In this document: positions 46,111 through 58,745 of the stretch, piece after piece
Numbering within the stretch: the first letter of the stretch is position 1
How the letters are laid out: every line of letters starts with the position of its first letter
Assembly: GCA_021613375.1 (NCBI GenBank)
Contig: CM038717.1
Coordinates: 36,000,327 to 36,064,326 of the forward strand
Origin: Megaleporinus macrocephalus
Lineage: Eukaryota > Chordata > Actinopteri > Characiformes > Anostomidae
DNA: 64,000 nucleotides
Direction of reading: 5' to 3'
Made by a program: the position numbers and the translations under genes
The notes under the pieces: model-generated
Seen by the model: only the letters and a program-made list of their open reading frames with translations
Databases searched by the model: none
Told to the model about the DNA's origin: nothing

Positions 46111-47647
46111 TATTTTTATGCTTTTATTATATTCTTTGGCTAAAAGTGGATCAGTACAGTATTAGTAGCTAAACACTCCTGAGCTCACTGATCAGCCTAC
46201 TCACTGAAGATTTATCTTTATGTAAACAACTTCAAAATAATGCAAGAAGGAAGTTAAATTAAAGCTTAATGTTCACTGTTTAACCAAATAATTAAACTAG
46301 TAAGCACTCCCTCTGCTGGACATTCTTCTTATAGCATTCTTACAGACCCAACAGTCCAGATGGTATTTGTGGTTGATGCAAAAAATGTTGTACCGCGTAA
46401 AGCGCATTATTTCTTTATAAAATTATTCTTTGACTCATTGTGAATTGTCACGCTTTCAGTCAGAAATGATATATATATATGAGCTGATCTGCATAACCAG
46501 ACTGATCTGACTAACCAGAGATGCATGTGATTAGAAAGTGCAGATACATGTGATTAAAATCTTACAATCCAAATACAAATCATCTGAAAGTAGCAGGTGT
46601 AAACTGGGTCTTAAACCCACCCTGCCAGCAACACACCTCAAACACATTAACAAGGACTTTCCATTAAACTGCTGCTCCAGAGCATCCAATTCTACTGGTC
46701 GATGCTTTTCTTTTCTTAAGAAAAAACAATCATCTCCAAAAAAACAACTTTACAGGAGAGAGCAAAAACTGTCTTGACTTTCAATGTAAGTCAATGGAAC
46801 CAGAATTTTCTCCAAGCTATTTTGAAGCATTTCTATTGGTCCTTACGTCATGAAAGTTTTTAGACGACATAAACGGCAGCCGTCGTGTTCAAACGGTGTA
46901 GAAAAATCAAAATGAACTAAAATACGATTTACAAGTTGTGTTAACAACGGCTGACCTGAAAGCAGCTAAACCCACTAATAAGCGTTCGTTCTGGGTTTGA
47001 AGTTTATTCATTCAAAAAAGGTGGTCACATTGGTCGCTGCTCTTTCTTTCTTCTTCTAGATCCTCTCCCTCCTCCGCTCTGAGCTGATGGAAACTTCATC
47101 AGGTGTCATGTACATGTGTGAATCCAGATTACTCAGAATGAGCGGCGAGCGCGCGCACTCGAGCAGTTCTAGGAAAGCGCCGTGCGGCTCTGTGGGTTCC
47201 TGCGCTCTGATATTCTGGGTATTTCGGATGTGAGTCGAGTGACGTCGTTCAATTTCACTCTTGATTTGGTGTTCCACAGAAGAGTTTCACACTGCGTCAC
47301 TCGGCACATTTCACCTACTACAAGATGCTGGAGAGACACAAACCCACAGACCTTTCACTACATACACACACACACATACATACACACACACATACACACA
47401 CTTCCTCCTTTCAGACACTGTAGCTCTGATAAGTGTGTGTAAATGTGTAAACATTTCAGAGATCGTGTTGTCATATTTAGCCGCCTGTGACTTGCGGTGG
47501 ACAGAAATATCACACCACAGTCCTGCAGATGTGTTTCACCATGTTTTGACACTCAGCCTTCACACAATCTGCACTGAATCCAGCTCAACAGCACTGATCT
47601 CACTTACACTCACCTCCGAAGCTCTAAGTCCAGCTCCAGGTTTTGTA
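46111..47647. other. nek6 upstream DNA with a MITE and a CpG-rich patch
   Basis: 46735-46935 is MITE family A copy 6, inverted (actttacaggagagagcaaa, aagtcaatggaaccagaatt). 47090-47250 is CpG-rich with a tgacgtcg CRE-like site near 47239; its flank (47265-47400) has a diverged copy at 49640-49795. A (CA/CATA)n run lies at 47364-47402. No supported coding exon; an alternative nek6 5' exon is possible but unproven. Confidence 0.5.
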
Positions 47648-47655
47648 ATTCACAT

Positions 47656-48868
47656 TAGAGATGGAAAGATCGATCGGCTATGTATTGGTATCGGACGATT
47701 TTTAATCAAATTATGTGATCAGTGATCGGCCGATATTTCTGTAATTTAGATCGGACTGATGTCGTTAAACAAATGAGCCTAATTTCTGTATTTCTAGCTA
47801 GCATTTTGTTGAAACCCCCTCTGTGAACCCCCCTACGGCCAGCTCCCTGCAATTCCTATCTGCACCACTAGGTGGAAATACATACCCTTTCATTTTCCAC
47901 AGACTGACTGAAGCAGCGGCGTCACAAGAACAGTTTATGGCATTCAAGGCATGTGCTGATAGAAAACACTGTCCATCTGGTAGTATGTTACCGTATGTGA
48001 CTCAGACTCATCCACCGCAATCTGATACAGCACTTAAGAGTAGAGATGGAAGGATCGATCGGCTACGTAACGGTATCGATTTTTAATCAAAATATGTGAT
48101 CGGTGATCGGCCGATATTTCTCCAATTTAGAGCCGGTCCCGAGAGCCGATAGATGGCATTAAACAAATGATTCGTTGAAACCCTCTCCGGTCAGCTTCCT
48201 GTAATTCCTATCTGAACCACTAGGTGGAAATACATACCCTTTCATTTTCCACAGACTGACTAAAGCAGCAGCCTCGCAAGAACAGCTTACCGTTGCGTTG
48301 CGTCCATCTGGCAGCTTGTTACCGTATGTGACACAGACTCATCCAGAGCGTTTTTAAAAATACAGTGAGTATCAGCAAACAGCAGAGCTAGCACGCACAG
48401 CTAGCACAAAACAAACAACCCAGAACACCATACAGACCAGATCTGACCGGTACAAACAGAACAGCAGCAACAATTCAAGATCTACATTTAATGATTACAG
48501 ATTTAGTTTAAAATAACAGAGTCTGCATTTAATGACTGCAGTTTTGACTGCATGTATTTAATTAGCTTTTTTCGTTTTAAATTAAGGGTCTAAATGTAAT
48601 GACTGCAGTATTGGAGATATGTGTTTGATTTGCTTTGTTTATTTACTGCTAATTTAGTTTAAAATATTATGCTGTTTGACATGAGCTTGTTAAAAATGGT
48701 AATAAACCAGTTTAGACCATGTTTCATGACTTGCTTGTGGTAATAACTACATGTAGCCCTGCTGTGGCATATAGCCCCACCCTCTATCGGTATCGGCTAT
48801 CGGCCAATAGTGCTGAAAGATGATCGACGATCTGAATCGCCCTCAAAACACTGATCGGTCCATCTCTA
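47656..48868. mobile_element. nonautonomous hAT element with intact 8-bp target duplication
   Basis: Ends tagagatggaaagatcgatc and, inverted, actgatcggtccatctcta, flanked on both sides by attcacat (47648-47655 and 48869-48876). The 1213-bp interior has no transposase. The left end and ~330-385 bases after it are tandemly duplicated: tagagatgga restarts at 48041, and cactaggtggaaatacatac occurs near 47866 and 48220. Confidence 0.93.
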
Positions 48869-48876
48869 ATTCACAT

Positions 48877-50569
48877 ACATTTCTATGTAAACATATTCCA
48901 TCAACTTTAATGAAGACCACAAATTCAACCAATGGAGCTCCAGAACAGACTGCGTTGTCTCATAACTGCTGTGAAAAAACAATAATCACAGTTCCATTTA
49001 AAGAAATATGAAGCTGGTCAGCTGACCATAAAGTATGCTCATACTGGCCTCAAACCAAAGATCCATCATCAGGGTTTGAACCACTGCACTTCATGTATGG
49101 GTTACAGTGTCGGCATGTGTAAACTGATCTAAATCACACCAGCTCAACTTTAATCATCACCCACTGCTGTCCAGACTGGAGACATTTCCACTAATACACA
49201 CCTGTAGATGAGTTAGACCAATCAGACGCAACCAAACACCCATGTGCTGTGACATCACAACCATGACTAACTGCTCAGGCCTCAAAGCCTGAAACGTGAG
49301 AAAGTGGCTATTCTGGTCTGGTTCTAAGTAAAAAACAGGATCCTTAGTAGAAAGTAATGTTTGTTAAAATCACTGAGACAGGACTGCTCAGATATTTAAC
49401 CCAAAATATTAATCATCGACTCTTTGATCAGCCAGAAATTTCAAGTTGATGCAGCTGAACTGAGTTACAGTGATTATGGTTTACTGCTGTGCATCAACCT
49501 GCAATACTCACATTCTCTCAGTCTGTCTCTGTTTGTCTCTGTCATTGTCTCTCTGTCTGTACCTGTCTGTCCCTGTCTGACTCTGTTTGTGTGTGTGTGT
49601 GTCTGTCACAGTTTCTCTGTTCTCTGTGTGCGTGAGTAGAGTGACACAGTTTAATTTCACTAATCATTCAGTTCAGTGTTTGTTCTCTAAAGAGGTTTCA
49701 CAGTGTGTCACTCAAACACTTCACCTACTGAAAGATGTTTGAGTAAAACAAACCCACAAACCTCACACCGCACACACATACACACACGCACACCTTCACC
49801 CCAAACCTTAACCCTACTCTTGCCCTAACCCTAACATTAACCCTAAACCTAACCGTACCCTAACCTTAACCCTAATTTTTGCCTAACCCCAACCTTACCC
49901 TAATCTTACCTTTACCCTATCATAGACCCTAACTCTAACTCTTAAAATTTGCAAACTGGAACCCCCAAAGAATGAGTGTGTGTGCGTGAGTGACACAGTT
50001 TAACTTCACCAATCATGTAATGTATATATTTATATATTTATATATATGGTATAATGGCAGTGAGAATGAGACACTGTATAAAAGTACTTATATATTTGTG
50101 TTTAATAATAAAGAGAGATAAGAGCTGCTACTTTAGTCTGTTAAAGAACACATATCGATCAGGTAAAGAGAGCCTTGTCGCTGCGCAGCATGTATGGACA
50201 CGATCTCAGGTTACTTTTAAACAAAAGAGAGCGAGAGAGAGAAAGAAAGAGAGAGGCAAAAAGAGGAAGCAGAGTATTTGTTATGATTCAGATGGTAAGA
50301 AAATCCCACTCTCTCTCCTCCCTCTTCTCTTTCTCTCTTTTTTTTGGATGTGCTGGTCTGCAGTGACTCACGCTGAAGGCATTAAAGAGCACTTCCACAA
50401 TCAGAGGACACACTGAGTCTGACTCACTGAGCCACACTCACAGAATCCAAGCAGCTTTCACAGAGCAAGGCTTTCACCGAGTCAGTTAGCCAGATCACTT
50501 CACCTCAAACTCAGGCTCGTCCATCAGGAGGAGAGCAAAAACACTCCAGCATTCAACAGTCCTCAGTAC
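48877..50569. other. intergenic DNA with simple-sequence patches
   Basis: No gene recognised. Holds CTGT-rich DNA (49515-49620), a copy of the 47265 flank (49640-49795), a degenerate telomere-like patch (49803-49935) and purine- and pyrimidine-rich runs (50225-50350). Confidence 0.55.
49803..49935. repeat. degenerate telomere-like CCTAAC patch
   Basis: Loose repeats of ccctaaccctaa and ccttaaccctaa over ~130 bases, with many variants. Unlike the array at 8349-11262 this one has near 6-bp spacing. Confidence 0.75.
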
Positions 50570-50830
50570 AGGCTTACAGGGGAACTCATCTCCCCAACAT
50601 TCCTGCATATCTAAACAGTTCTGATGTAAAAAGACTCATTCAGAGGGGTCCGATCTGAAACGCTCTGTTCTAGAGATAATCACACAGTCAGAACTGTTCA
50701 CAGTTGTGGTGAATGGAACCAGACGTCCACCTCCAAAAGCGCCCACGCAGAAATATATTGCATTAAATGGTCAAAGATACACTGCCTGATGTCTGGGATG
50801 CTGTTTTATGGTAGCTTTGAGAAGATGTTG
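50570..50830. repeat. dispersed repeat, related to 7240-7480
   Basis: Shares gaatggaaccagacgtc, acactgcctgatgtctg and flanking words with the copy at 7240-7480. The open frame 50847-51188 that follows has no recognisable family. Confidence 0.6.
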
Positions 50831-51420
50831 ACCTTTAACTCGACTCATGGCGGAGGGATACATGCAGGGTGCTGTGAGGCGAAGTAGTCCCCAAAGAAAA
50901 TGTATTGTTTTCAGGTTTCGCAGATTTTACCATCGTCAACAAGACAGAGTGGGTTCACTGGTGGCTTTAAAGAAAATGACTATATTTGTATTGTACAGCT
51001 CAATAGTGACCCCTGGTTACCATCACCACCACTGTAAAGAAATCTCTACAATCAACCATTTCACACCAAACTCCTCTGAATGGCACACAGCTGTGGTTGA
51101 ATTTAGAAAAATGGGTGGATTTGCTCATAAGTTATGCAGCGAGCTTGGTGAAATCCCCCAGAGCCTTAAAACTCTGTGCAGGATGTGAAAGTTAGTGCAG
51201 GAAAAACGCAGAACAATGTGAGACTGAATCAGTCATTAGAGTCTGGCCTGTAATACTGTCTAATTTAGGCTTCAGACATTACAGTGAGAGTCAGTGATAC
51301 AGAACATATGATTTAAATTTGATTAAAAGAGTTGCTGTGTTAACCGTCTTGCTACATACTTTGCGTTCTGGCCACAATTTGGCTGTTTTCTGGCAAACAG
51401 GAAAAGGTCAGGGTTAAGAG

Positions 51421-52436
51421 ACTTAAAGGTACAATTTGTAAGGTCTCAAGTTTTAAAGCATTCCTAAAAGAACTAAAATTATCAATCAAATGTAAAGAAA
51501 CAACAGTTTTCACATTATCTCAAAGACGTCTGTGTATCAAGATTCAGAGGTATCTGCTACGGTTAGCATGCTAACCAGCTAGCCTTGCCCAGACCTGACT
51601 TGTAATACCGCTTTGTACCCTCAGGAGGCAACAACGAGTCATTATAGCATCAAGTTGAATCAGTCCAACATAAGAGGATGAAGAAGTAGCGCTGCCCCAG
51701 ACGCATATGTGGTTGGCTGAGATAGTCGTTCATTTAACTCTCCAGGCTAGCCGCTTTTCTTACAGAGTGCTATGGCCGGTCCAACAGGCCCAGTAGCCTC
51801 TCCCAGTGTGGGGGCCAGGGAGTAATAGTGCAATGCATGCACATGTTAACCAGCGCCTTCCATAGGTGGTCCAGCTTGTGATATGATGGGCATACATCAA
51901 AGCCCTAGTGAGCATCCAGTATGACCAGACCCCCACAATGTGAATACATGCTATTGCCGCATTTTACATAGTTCAGTTATTTAAAGAGAAGAAATGTTTA
52001 TTCCGGGCCCTTTTAGGTTCATTCGTACAAGGACTTTTATGTTGAAGAGTCTGAATAAATACAGGTGGAGTGGTGGGTTTTCTGGAGTACAGTGGAGGGC
52101 AGTGTTTTTAGCCGCTAGTGCTGGAGGTAGGCTGTGTTTCCTGTCACCATGTTGGGCACTGTTTTCAGAAAATAACATGACAATAATATAATATGCTATA
52201 TGACCGATGACCTTGAGTCGTCAACGTTTTCTAGCCGAGAGCCCTGAACGTTACAGTGTGTGCAACTTTTTTTTCTTGGTTTCAGTAGCTATGCTAACGC
52301 TGAGGAGGAGGGACTGTGTGTTTCTTTCAATAGGCGTGGACGCCACAACGTCCTGGTCATATGTTGCCCCCTATTTTTGGAGAATAAATTTGACAGGTTG
52401 CGCCCTATTAGACATAGCTCCTTTAAACAGTCGATA
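51421..52436. mobile_element. probable nonautonomous DNA element, ~1 kb
   Basis: Left end ttaaaggtacaatttgta and inverted right end tagacatagctcctttaa share TTAAAGG and a weak match beyond. The interior has a gagaataaatttgacaggtt block and lacks a transposase. The assignment rests on weak termini. Confidence 0.5.
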
Positions 52437-52683
52437 AGGAATGTACAATGTACCAATGCCTAATTCATGTAATGTAATGTTACAGCACTTCATAAGTACA
52501 AATGTACTGACTCTGAATGTATTGGAAAGCTAATACAGTTACTGCTGCAAAAGAAATCAACCAACTAGACTGCAGTACTGAGCTTGTATTGCGTTATACA
52601 TAAATCACATGACACACGTCATTTCTTATACAGGCAGCCAAACTACTGATAGCAGCAATGACTCAGTGGGCACAGCAGTGTGG

Positions 52684-53490
52684 TGTCAGTGCACGTCCTG
52701 ATGCTAAGTTTAGATTCATTTAGTCTGTATGAATCCCCTGTTTGTATCTTTTATTGGACTCTTAATTTGAAGGGCAGGGGCTTGTTGTCTCATTAAGGGG
52801 CATGACTGTAGCTTCACTGGGACCTACACTGCAAAAACAGTTACGACAATGTGCCCACTACGTTAAAGTGTAATTCCTTAGAGGGTTGTGACAACGTTAT
52901 CTGACAACATTGTGATAACATAGTAGTAAGTACCTTGTCACAACCTCCTAGACTTCTTTGTACGTTCTATTATATCTACTTACAACTCACAACAGGTAGT
53001 CATAATACCAGAAAACAACGTTAATTAGTTGTGACGCTGCGACAACCTTGTTCCGACAACATTGTAACAACATTGTAGGAAAGTAGACAACGCTGTGACA
53101 ACTTTATGTGTTTGCTGGGTAAACAAAAGAGAGCTTAGCTAACAGTAGGGCCTGAAGCTAGCGCATGGTTTGCTGCATGCTGTTCTCTCGTCTGAGGACC
53201 CGCTTCACTAGAGAACTTCTTCCGAGTTTGAATGTCGGATAATCCCAAGTTTTGCGAGGCTCATGTTGGGCTTCATACGCGTTGGTGAATGGTTTCAGCC
53301 AGCAGTGCTATTTACCGTGCTCAATTTGCTGAGCCTAGATCGCGTAAAGTTCCCATCACAGATATATCCCGTTCTAAACAGTCCTAATGCTATGTTTAGA
53401 TTATTTCATTTTTTAGAACCTATCCATGTATGTGCTCTTTTGTTGGGACTCTTAATTTGAAGAATAGGGGCTAGTCTTCTCTTTATAGGC
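52684..53490. repeat. diverged ~110-bp direct repeat pair 700 bp apart
   Basis: 52690-52795 and 53388-53488 share cctgatgctaagtttagatt / cctaatgctatgtttagatt, gggactcttaatttgaag and aggggct. They may be two ends of an old element or a segmental duplication. The DNA between (acaacgttatctgacaacat and similar) contains short self-similar ACAAC/TTGTGACAAC words and no gene. Confidence 0.6.
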
Positions 53491-53494
53491 TAGG

Positions 53495-54425
53495 CTAAGT
53501 GTGTGCCCGAAATCGCCTACGAATTCAGTAGGTACTAGACTGGAGCCAGTACAGACTGCTCGAGCCGTAGAGTAGTCAAGCTGTTTCGTAGGCGAGTGTT
53601 TAGTATCCACACAATCTCCGACAAACTACGTCCAACATTTTACCAACATTCAATGATGCTAGATATCAGACCACCACTGTAAACGTCCCGCTGTTCATTA
53701 AAAGCCCTGTTTACTGACAGATTTAGATGCTTTTTGTGACACTGAGCTGCGTTTTTGACTGAATCTGTACTCAGGCGGTGTCGAGCTGTATCTCAGAGGA
53801 GATGAATCAGGAGAACTTAATCATTGTTACCTCAGAAGTAGCTTTAACTTCTGTAGCAGCAGTTCAGCAGCAGTAGCTACGTACACATAGCCGATGCCCC
53901 ATTTTTTTTCCTCCGCTTTGAACTCATCCGCAGCTCCAGTTGAATCATGGGATAGCACAGTGTGCTGCCATCGCATATTTAAATATGTCTCCTGATACAG
54001 TCCTATCCCATAATTCCATCAGAGCCGCGGAGGAATTCAAAGCGGAGGAAAAAACAGTGAAAAGCTGTAGATCAGCTATGTGTACGTAGCTACTGCTCGT
54101 GAACTGCCGCTACAGAAGTTAGCGCTGCTTCTGAGGTGATTCAACTCGTCCTTCTCCAGCCTACAGTCACATATTTAGACAAACACTCAGAACAGTGTCA
54201 CAAAAAGTATCCAAATTTGTCAGTAAAAGAGGCTTTTAAATGAATAGCGGGACCTTTACGGTGGTGGTCTGATGTCTTGCGTTACTGGACGTTGGTAAGA
54301 TGGTGGACGTAAACACTAAATACTAAACACTCGCACACTGAAGGAGCGTACTGCTTTTAAGGCAGAGCACTCTAGCTCCAACTGAGTACGTACTGTTCAA
54401 GTACGCAATTTCGGACGCACCTTAG
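53495..54425. mobile_element. ~0.9-kb foldback element (near-complete inverted repeat)
   Basis: Left arm 53495-53956, loop 53957-54003, right arm 54004-54425. Facing pairs include gtgcccgaaatcgcctac / gtacgcaatttcggacgcac, gtagctacgtacacatag / ctatgtgtacgtagctac, and tcctccgctttgaactcatc / gaggaattcaaagcggagga. There is no coding capacity. A second small palindrome with the same ends (gtgcgtccgagattgcat ... gcgatttcgggcgt) sits at 54484-54565. Confidence 0.9.
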
Positions 54426-54569
54426 CTGTGCTCAACTACTGATTTCATCCATAGCTTCACAGGACGTTGGTAATGGTGGATGTGGTGCGTCCGAGATTGC
54501 ATGGATACTGAATACTCGCGTACTGAAACAGCTATGTACTGACTTAGTAGGCGATTTCGGGCGTAAACG

Positions 54570-55539
54570 AAGAATAGCTAGTCTAACAGTGAGTTAGTGG
54601 GTGTTCCATGTTTTCCATTTTGCCGCCTGTCGTTCTGTGTTGCACCGTTTGCTGTGAGCTTCCTGTTTTTATTGTTTTCTTTTTAGCATTTTTCATCATG
54701 TTCTTCCTTTTTACTGCAGTCCTTAAAGGCTGGTTAAAATGCACATCTTTTATATATCTTGGTCTTGAGGTTAAATTAAGATACATAAAATTTTTAGCAA
54801 CTTTTTTTGCAGGACTTTTAATTTGCTCTCAGCTTCCTGTTCTCGAAATAAACATGTTCTTATTTTAGTTTAAAACGCAGATCACAGCTACACAAGGCGT
54901 ACTACCGCCACCTACCAGGCGGAGTGTCCACTACCTGTTTAACATGAAACAAATACTGTAGGTACTGGACATAGCAGATATGGTCATAGTGGTGGATTTT
55001 AAATATAGTATATAAAATACACAACAAATGGATTATTAAACTGAACACTCACACATCTGGGCAATATTACAACATATATCGCATATTTATATATTTTAAT
55101 AAACTATGTCTGCACATATGATGTATATATGATGTCAGTACTTGTAGACCATTGACCGCTTGCATGCTTTATTATAAAGACAGCAAAATTAGCCCCATTT
55201 AACTAGAATAAGTCCAAAATTATATACAAATATTGAATTAAAAAAAAGTATTGTATTCACATTTTTATACTAATTTTAAATATATATATTTCTTCTCAGA
55301 TCCAGCTCATTGTAAATCTGAAACTGTAAAAATGTATAGTTTAAAAAACTATATTTATAACGTTTCTAAGAAGATCTGCATATAAAGTGTGTTTTAAACT
55401 ACAGATTTTTATTTGATATAAATATAATTATAAGATCTGTAGTTTAAAACATCGCAGAAATACCAAAAATGACCAAATGTGTAACAGATATGTGAAGAAC
55501 GGGGGAAGTTAAAGACGGTGTGTCATGTTGCAGAGAGGT
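54570..55539. other. intergenic, AT-rich, no gene seen
   Basis: Mostly A/T-rich DNA. The open frame 54608-54868 is hydrophobic only because of T-rich DNA. No repeat family was identified. Confidence 0.5.
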
Positions 55540-56181
55540 TTCAAGACATGTGAGGGGGGCGGGGCCGCGCAACGTGCAGCAGGGGCGCTTATGAATATTA
55601 ATAAGGCCCCGGACAGCAGCGCGAGATGCTTGAATAACACTTAAAGTGTTAAAACTTCAGGCAACCTAACAAAACACACAACATAAGCGAGTACGGAACA
55701 AGTTCGAGGTTTACTATCCACCCGCTTCTTGTTCGAACTTCTCCGTTCCACCTTAAGTGGGAAAGTAACTGCTGCACTATTTAAGGCGGAACGGGAGAAT
55801 TCGGATTTCAGCACTACTTCTTCACTACTCGCGCGCTCGTTTCCCTGTTTACCCCCTTAAACACACAGTTGGCGTCTAGGCTCGCGCTAAAGTACGCGCT
55901 CTGGCTCTGCGCGAAATATAACGTTCCCCACGTGCGCTCACTATTTACGCTCCCGTGCGCTCGTACTAGCAGGAGCGCGACGCAGCGCGAGCACCTCCAC
56001 CACCACTTGTATTCAGTCTTAACTGTCTTCCTCTCTGTTCTTGTTTTTCATCATCCTACCTTTATTCAGCCTTTTATCCCCTTCAGCCTCGGTTTATTCT
56101 TCTCCGTGCCTCGTGCAGCTCCTTCTTCTCCTTTCCACTCTCACTCTGTCTCTCTCTCTATCTGTGTGTTTGTCTGTCTCC

Positions 56182-56225
<44 letters not shown>

Positions 56226-56460
56226 ATGTTCTCCCGCAGCGCGCGCGCTCTGTTTTTTCCGCGAGCTGGGCGGAGAATAAAAAGTCTTCGCTGAACTTCG
56301 GAAGCGCCTCAGCATCCGTGGAAGCTGCCGCGCATGCGCAGAGCAGCGGAGGCGCCGCTCGGAGTTTACAATCAAAAGCCGTTCTGTTGCCCCCGGAGGT
56401 GGTCGTTTGGACTGAGGCCTCAGGAAGACTACGCGCGACACTGAGCGCCATCTGTCGACC
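55540..56460 (-). promoter_or_regulatory. CpG island, candidate nek6 promoter
   Basis: The strongest CpG- and GC-rich stretch of the window, with ggggggcggggccgcg near 55555 (GC box) and a palindromic NRF1-type site cgcgcatgcgca at 56329-56340. It is 10.5-11.4 kb upstream of the nek6 start exon, which begins at an acceptor and therefore needs an upstream noncoding exon. A family B MITE (55725-55806) and a (TC)n run (56160-56223) interrupt it. The link to nek6 is by position; it could instead serve a gene to the right. Confidence 0.5.
55725..55806. mobile_element. short palindromic MITE, family B copy 3, inside the CpG island
   Basis: Arms ctccgttccaccttaagt and atttaaggcggaacgggag around the spacer gtaactgctgcact, which is identical to that of copy 1 in psmb7 intron 1. 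Confidence 0.8.
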
Positions 56461-56564
56461 GATGCAAAAAAAAACAAAAAAACAAACAAACAAAACAAAA
56501 CTGGAGATTAAAAAAAGGGGGCGCGGCTGCCCCTCCTTCAATGTCCACTTAGCACATGGAAGCA

Positions 56565-57062
56565 CTTTGTGGTGCTTTATCTACAGACTGCAGTCCATCT
56601 GTTAATCTGCACTCTTTGCTAGACCCTGTTCTTTGGTGGTCTAGCAGGACCACCACAAAGCAGAGCAAGTATTATTAGGATGGTGGGTCATTCTCAGCAC
56701 TGCAGGGACACTGACATGGTGGTGGTATGTTAGTGAGTGGATCAGACACAGCAGTGCTGCTGCTGCTGGAGTGTTTAAACACCTTAGCATCACTGCTGCG
56801 CTGAGAACCGCCCACCAACCAAAACTATCCGGACAACAGTGTTCTGTGAGCACTGATGAAGGACTAGAGAGCACAAGCTGTGCAGCTGAGCTACAGTCTC
56901 TGACTTTACATTTACAAGGTGGATCAGCAAGGTAGGAGTGTCTAATAGAGTGGGCAGTGTGTGTTTAAACACTACAGCAGCACTGCTGTGGCTGATCTAC
57001 TCATACCAGCACAACATAGAGTTACACACCACCGGCACCTTAGTGTCACTGCAAGAACAAAG
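56565..57062. mobile_element. long-hairpin DNA element, family C copy 3
   Basis: Words in common with copies 1 and 2: agactgcagtccatctgtta, accaaaactatccgga, cactgatgaaggactagaga, acaaggtggatcagcaaggt. It sits at the right edge of the CpG island. Confidence 0.8.
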
Positions 57063-57171
57063 AATGCAGATAAACTGATGGGCAGGTGGCAAGAATTTTT
57101 TGTTTACAGTAAAGTAGGTGATATCATGTGAAGTGTTTAGTTCCAGATTTCTCCTGGGCACCTAGACAAAC

Positions 57172-57271
57172 AGAGAAGATAGATACATAGACAGGCAGAT
57201 ATATACGTATATATAGATACATAAATACATACATACACACAGACAAATGATTGATAGACACAGGCATATAT

Positions 57272-57322
<51 letters not shown>

Positions 57323-57378
57323 CATACATACATACATACATACACACAGACAAATGATTGATAGACACAGGCATATAT

Positions 57379-57441
<63 letters not shown>

Positions 57442-57497
57442 CATACATACATACATACATACACACAGACAAATGATTGATAGACACAGGCATATAT

Positions 57498-57528
<31 letters not shown>

Positions 57529-57584
57529 CATACATACATACATACACACAGACAAATGATTGATATACACAGGCATATATATAT

Positions 57585-57615
<31 letters not shown>

Positions 57616-57755
57616 CATACATACATACATGCATACAGACAGACAAATGGACAGACAGGGAGAGATAGATAGATAGATAGCTAGATAGATAGGTACATAC
57701 ATACATACATACATGCGACATGCATACATACAGACAAATGGACAGACAGGCAGAT

Positions 57756-57806
<51 letters not shown>

Positions 57807-57885
57807 CATACATACATACATACATACATACATACATACATACATACATACATACATACATACAGACAAATGGACAGACAGGGAG

Positions 57886-57942
<57 letters not shown>

Positions 57943-58082
57943 CATACATACATACATACATACATACATACATACAGACAAATGGACAGACAGGGAGAGA
58001 TAGATAGATAGATAGATAGATACATACATACATACATACATACATACATACATACATACAGACAGACAAATGGACAGACAGG

Positions 58083-58162
<80 letters not shown>

Positions 58163-58197
58163 CATACATACATACAGACAAATGGACAGACAGGGAG

Positions 58198-58282
<85 letters not shown>

Positions 58283-58360
58283 CATACATACATACATACA
58301 CACATACATAAATACATACATGCAACATACATACATACAGACAAATGGACAGACAGGGAG

Positions 58361-58417
<57 letters not shown>

Positions 58418-58489
58418 CATACATACATACATACATACATACATACATACATACATACATACATACAGACAGACAAATGGACAGACAGG

Positions 58490-58537
<48 letters not shown>

Positions 58538-58588
58538 CATACATACATACATACATACATACATACAGACAAATGGACAGACAGGGAG

Positions 58589-58657
<69 letters not shown>

Positions 58658-58745
58658 CATACATACATACATACACACATACATAAATACATACATGCAA
58701 CATGCATACATACAGACAAATGGACAGACAGGCAGATATATATCA
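57172..58745. repeat. compound GATA/CATA tetranucleotide array with spacer-defined higher-order units
   Basis: Blocks of (GATA)n then (CATA)n are separated by acagacaaatggacagacag or, at the left, acagacaaatgattgataga. About 14 such blocks span 1.57 kb. The very long open frames in several frames ([11 protein letters not shown]) are artefacts of the 4-bp repeat. Confidence 0.97.

Noticed and set aside
50847..51188. 113-codon open frame as a small gene
   Set aside because: No family resemblance, it abuts a dispersed repeat, and no splice or promoter context was seen.
55869..56294. 141-codon frame in the CpG island
   Set aside because: Its C-terminal half translates a (TC)n microsatellite and the start context is unremarkable; it more likely overlaps promoter or 5' UTR DNA.
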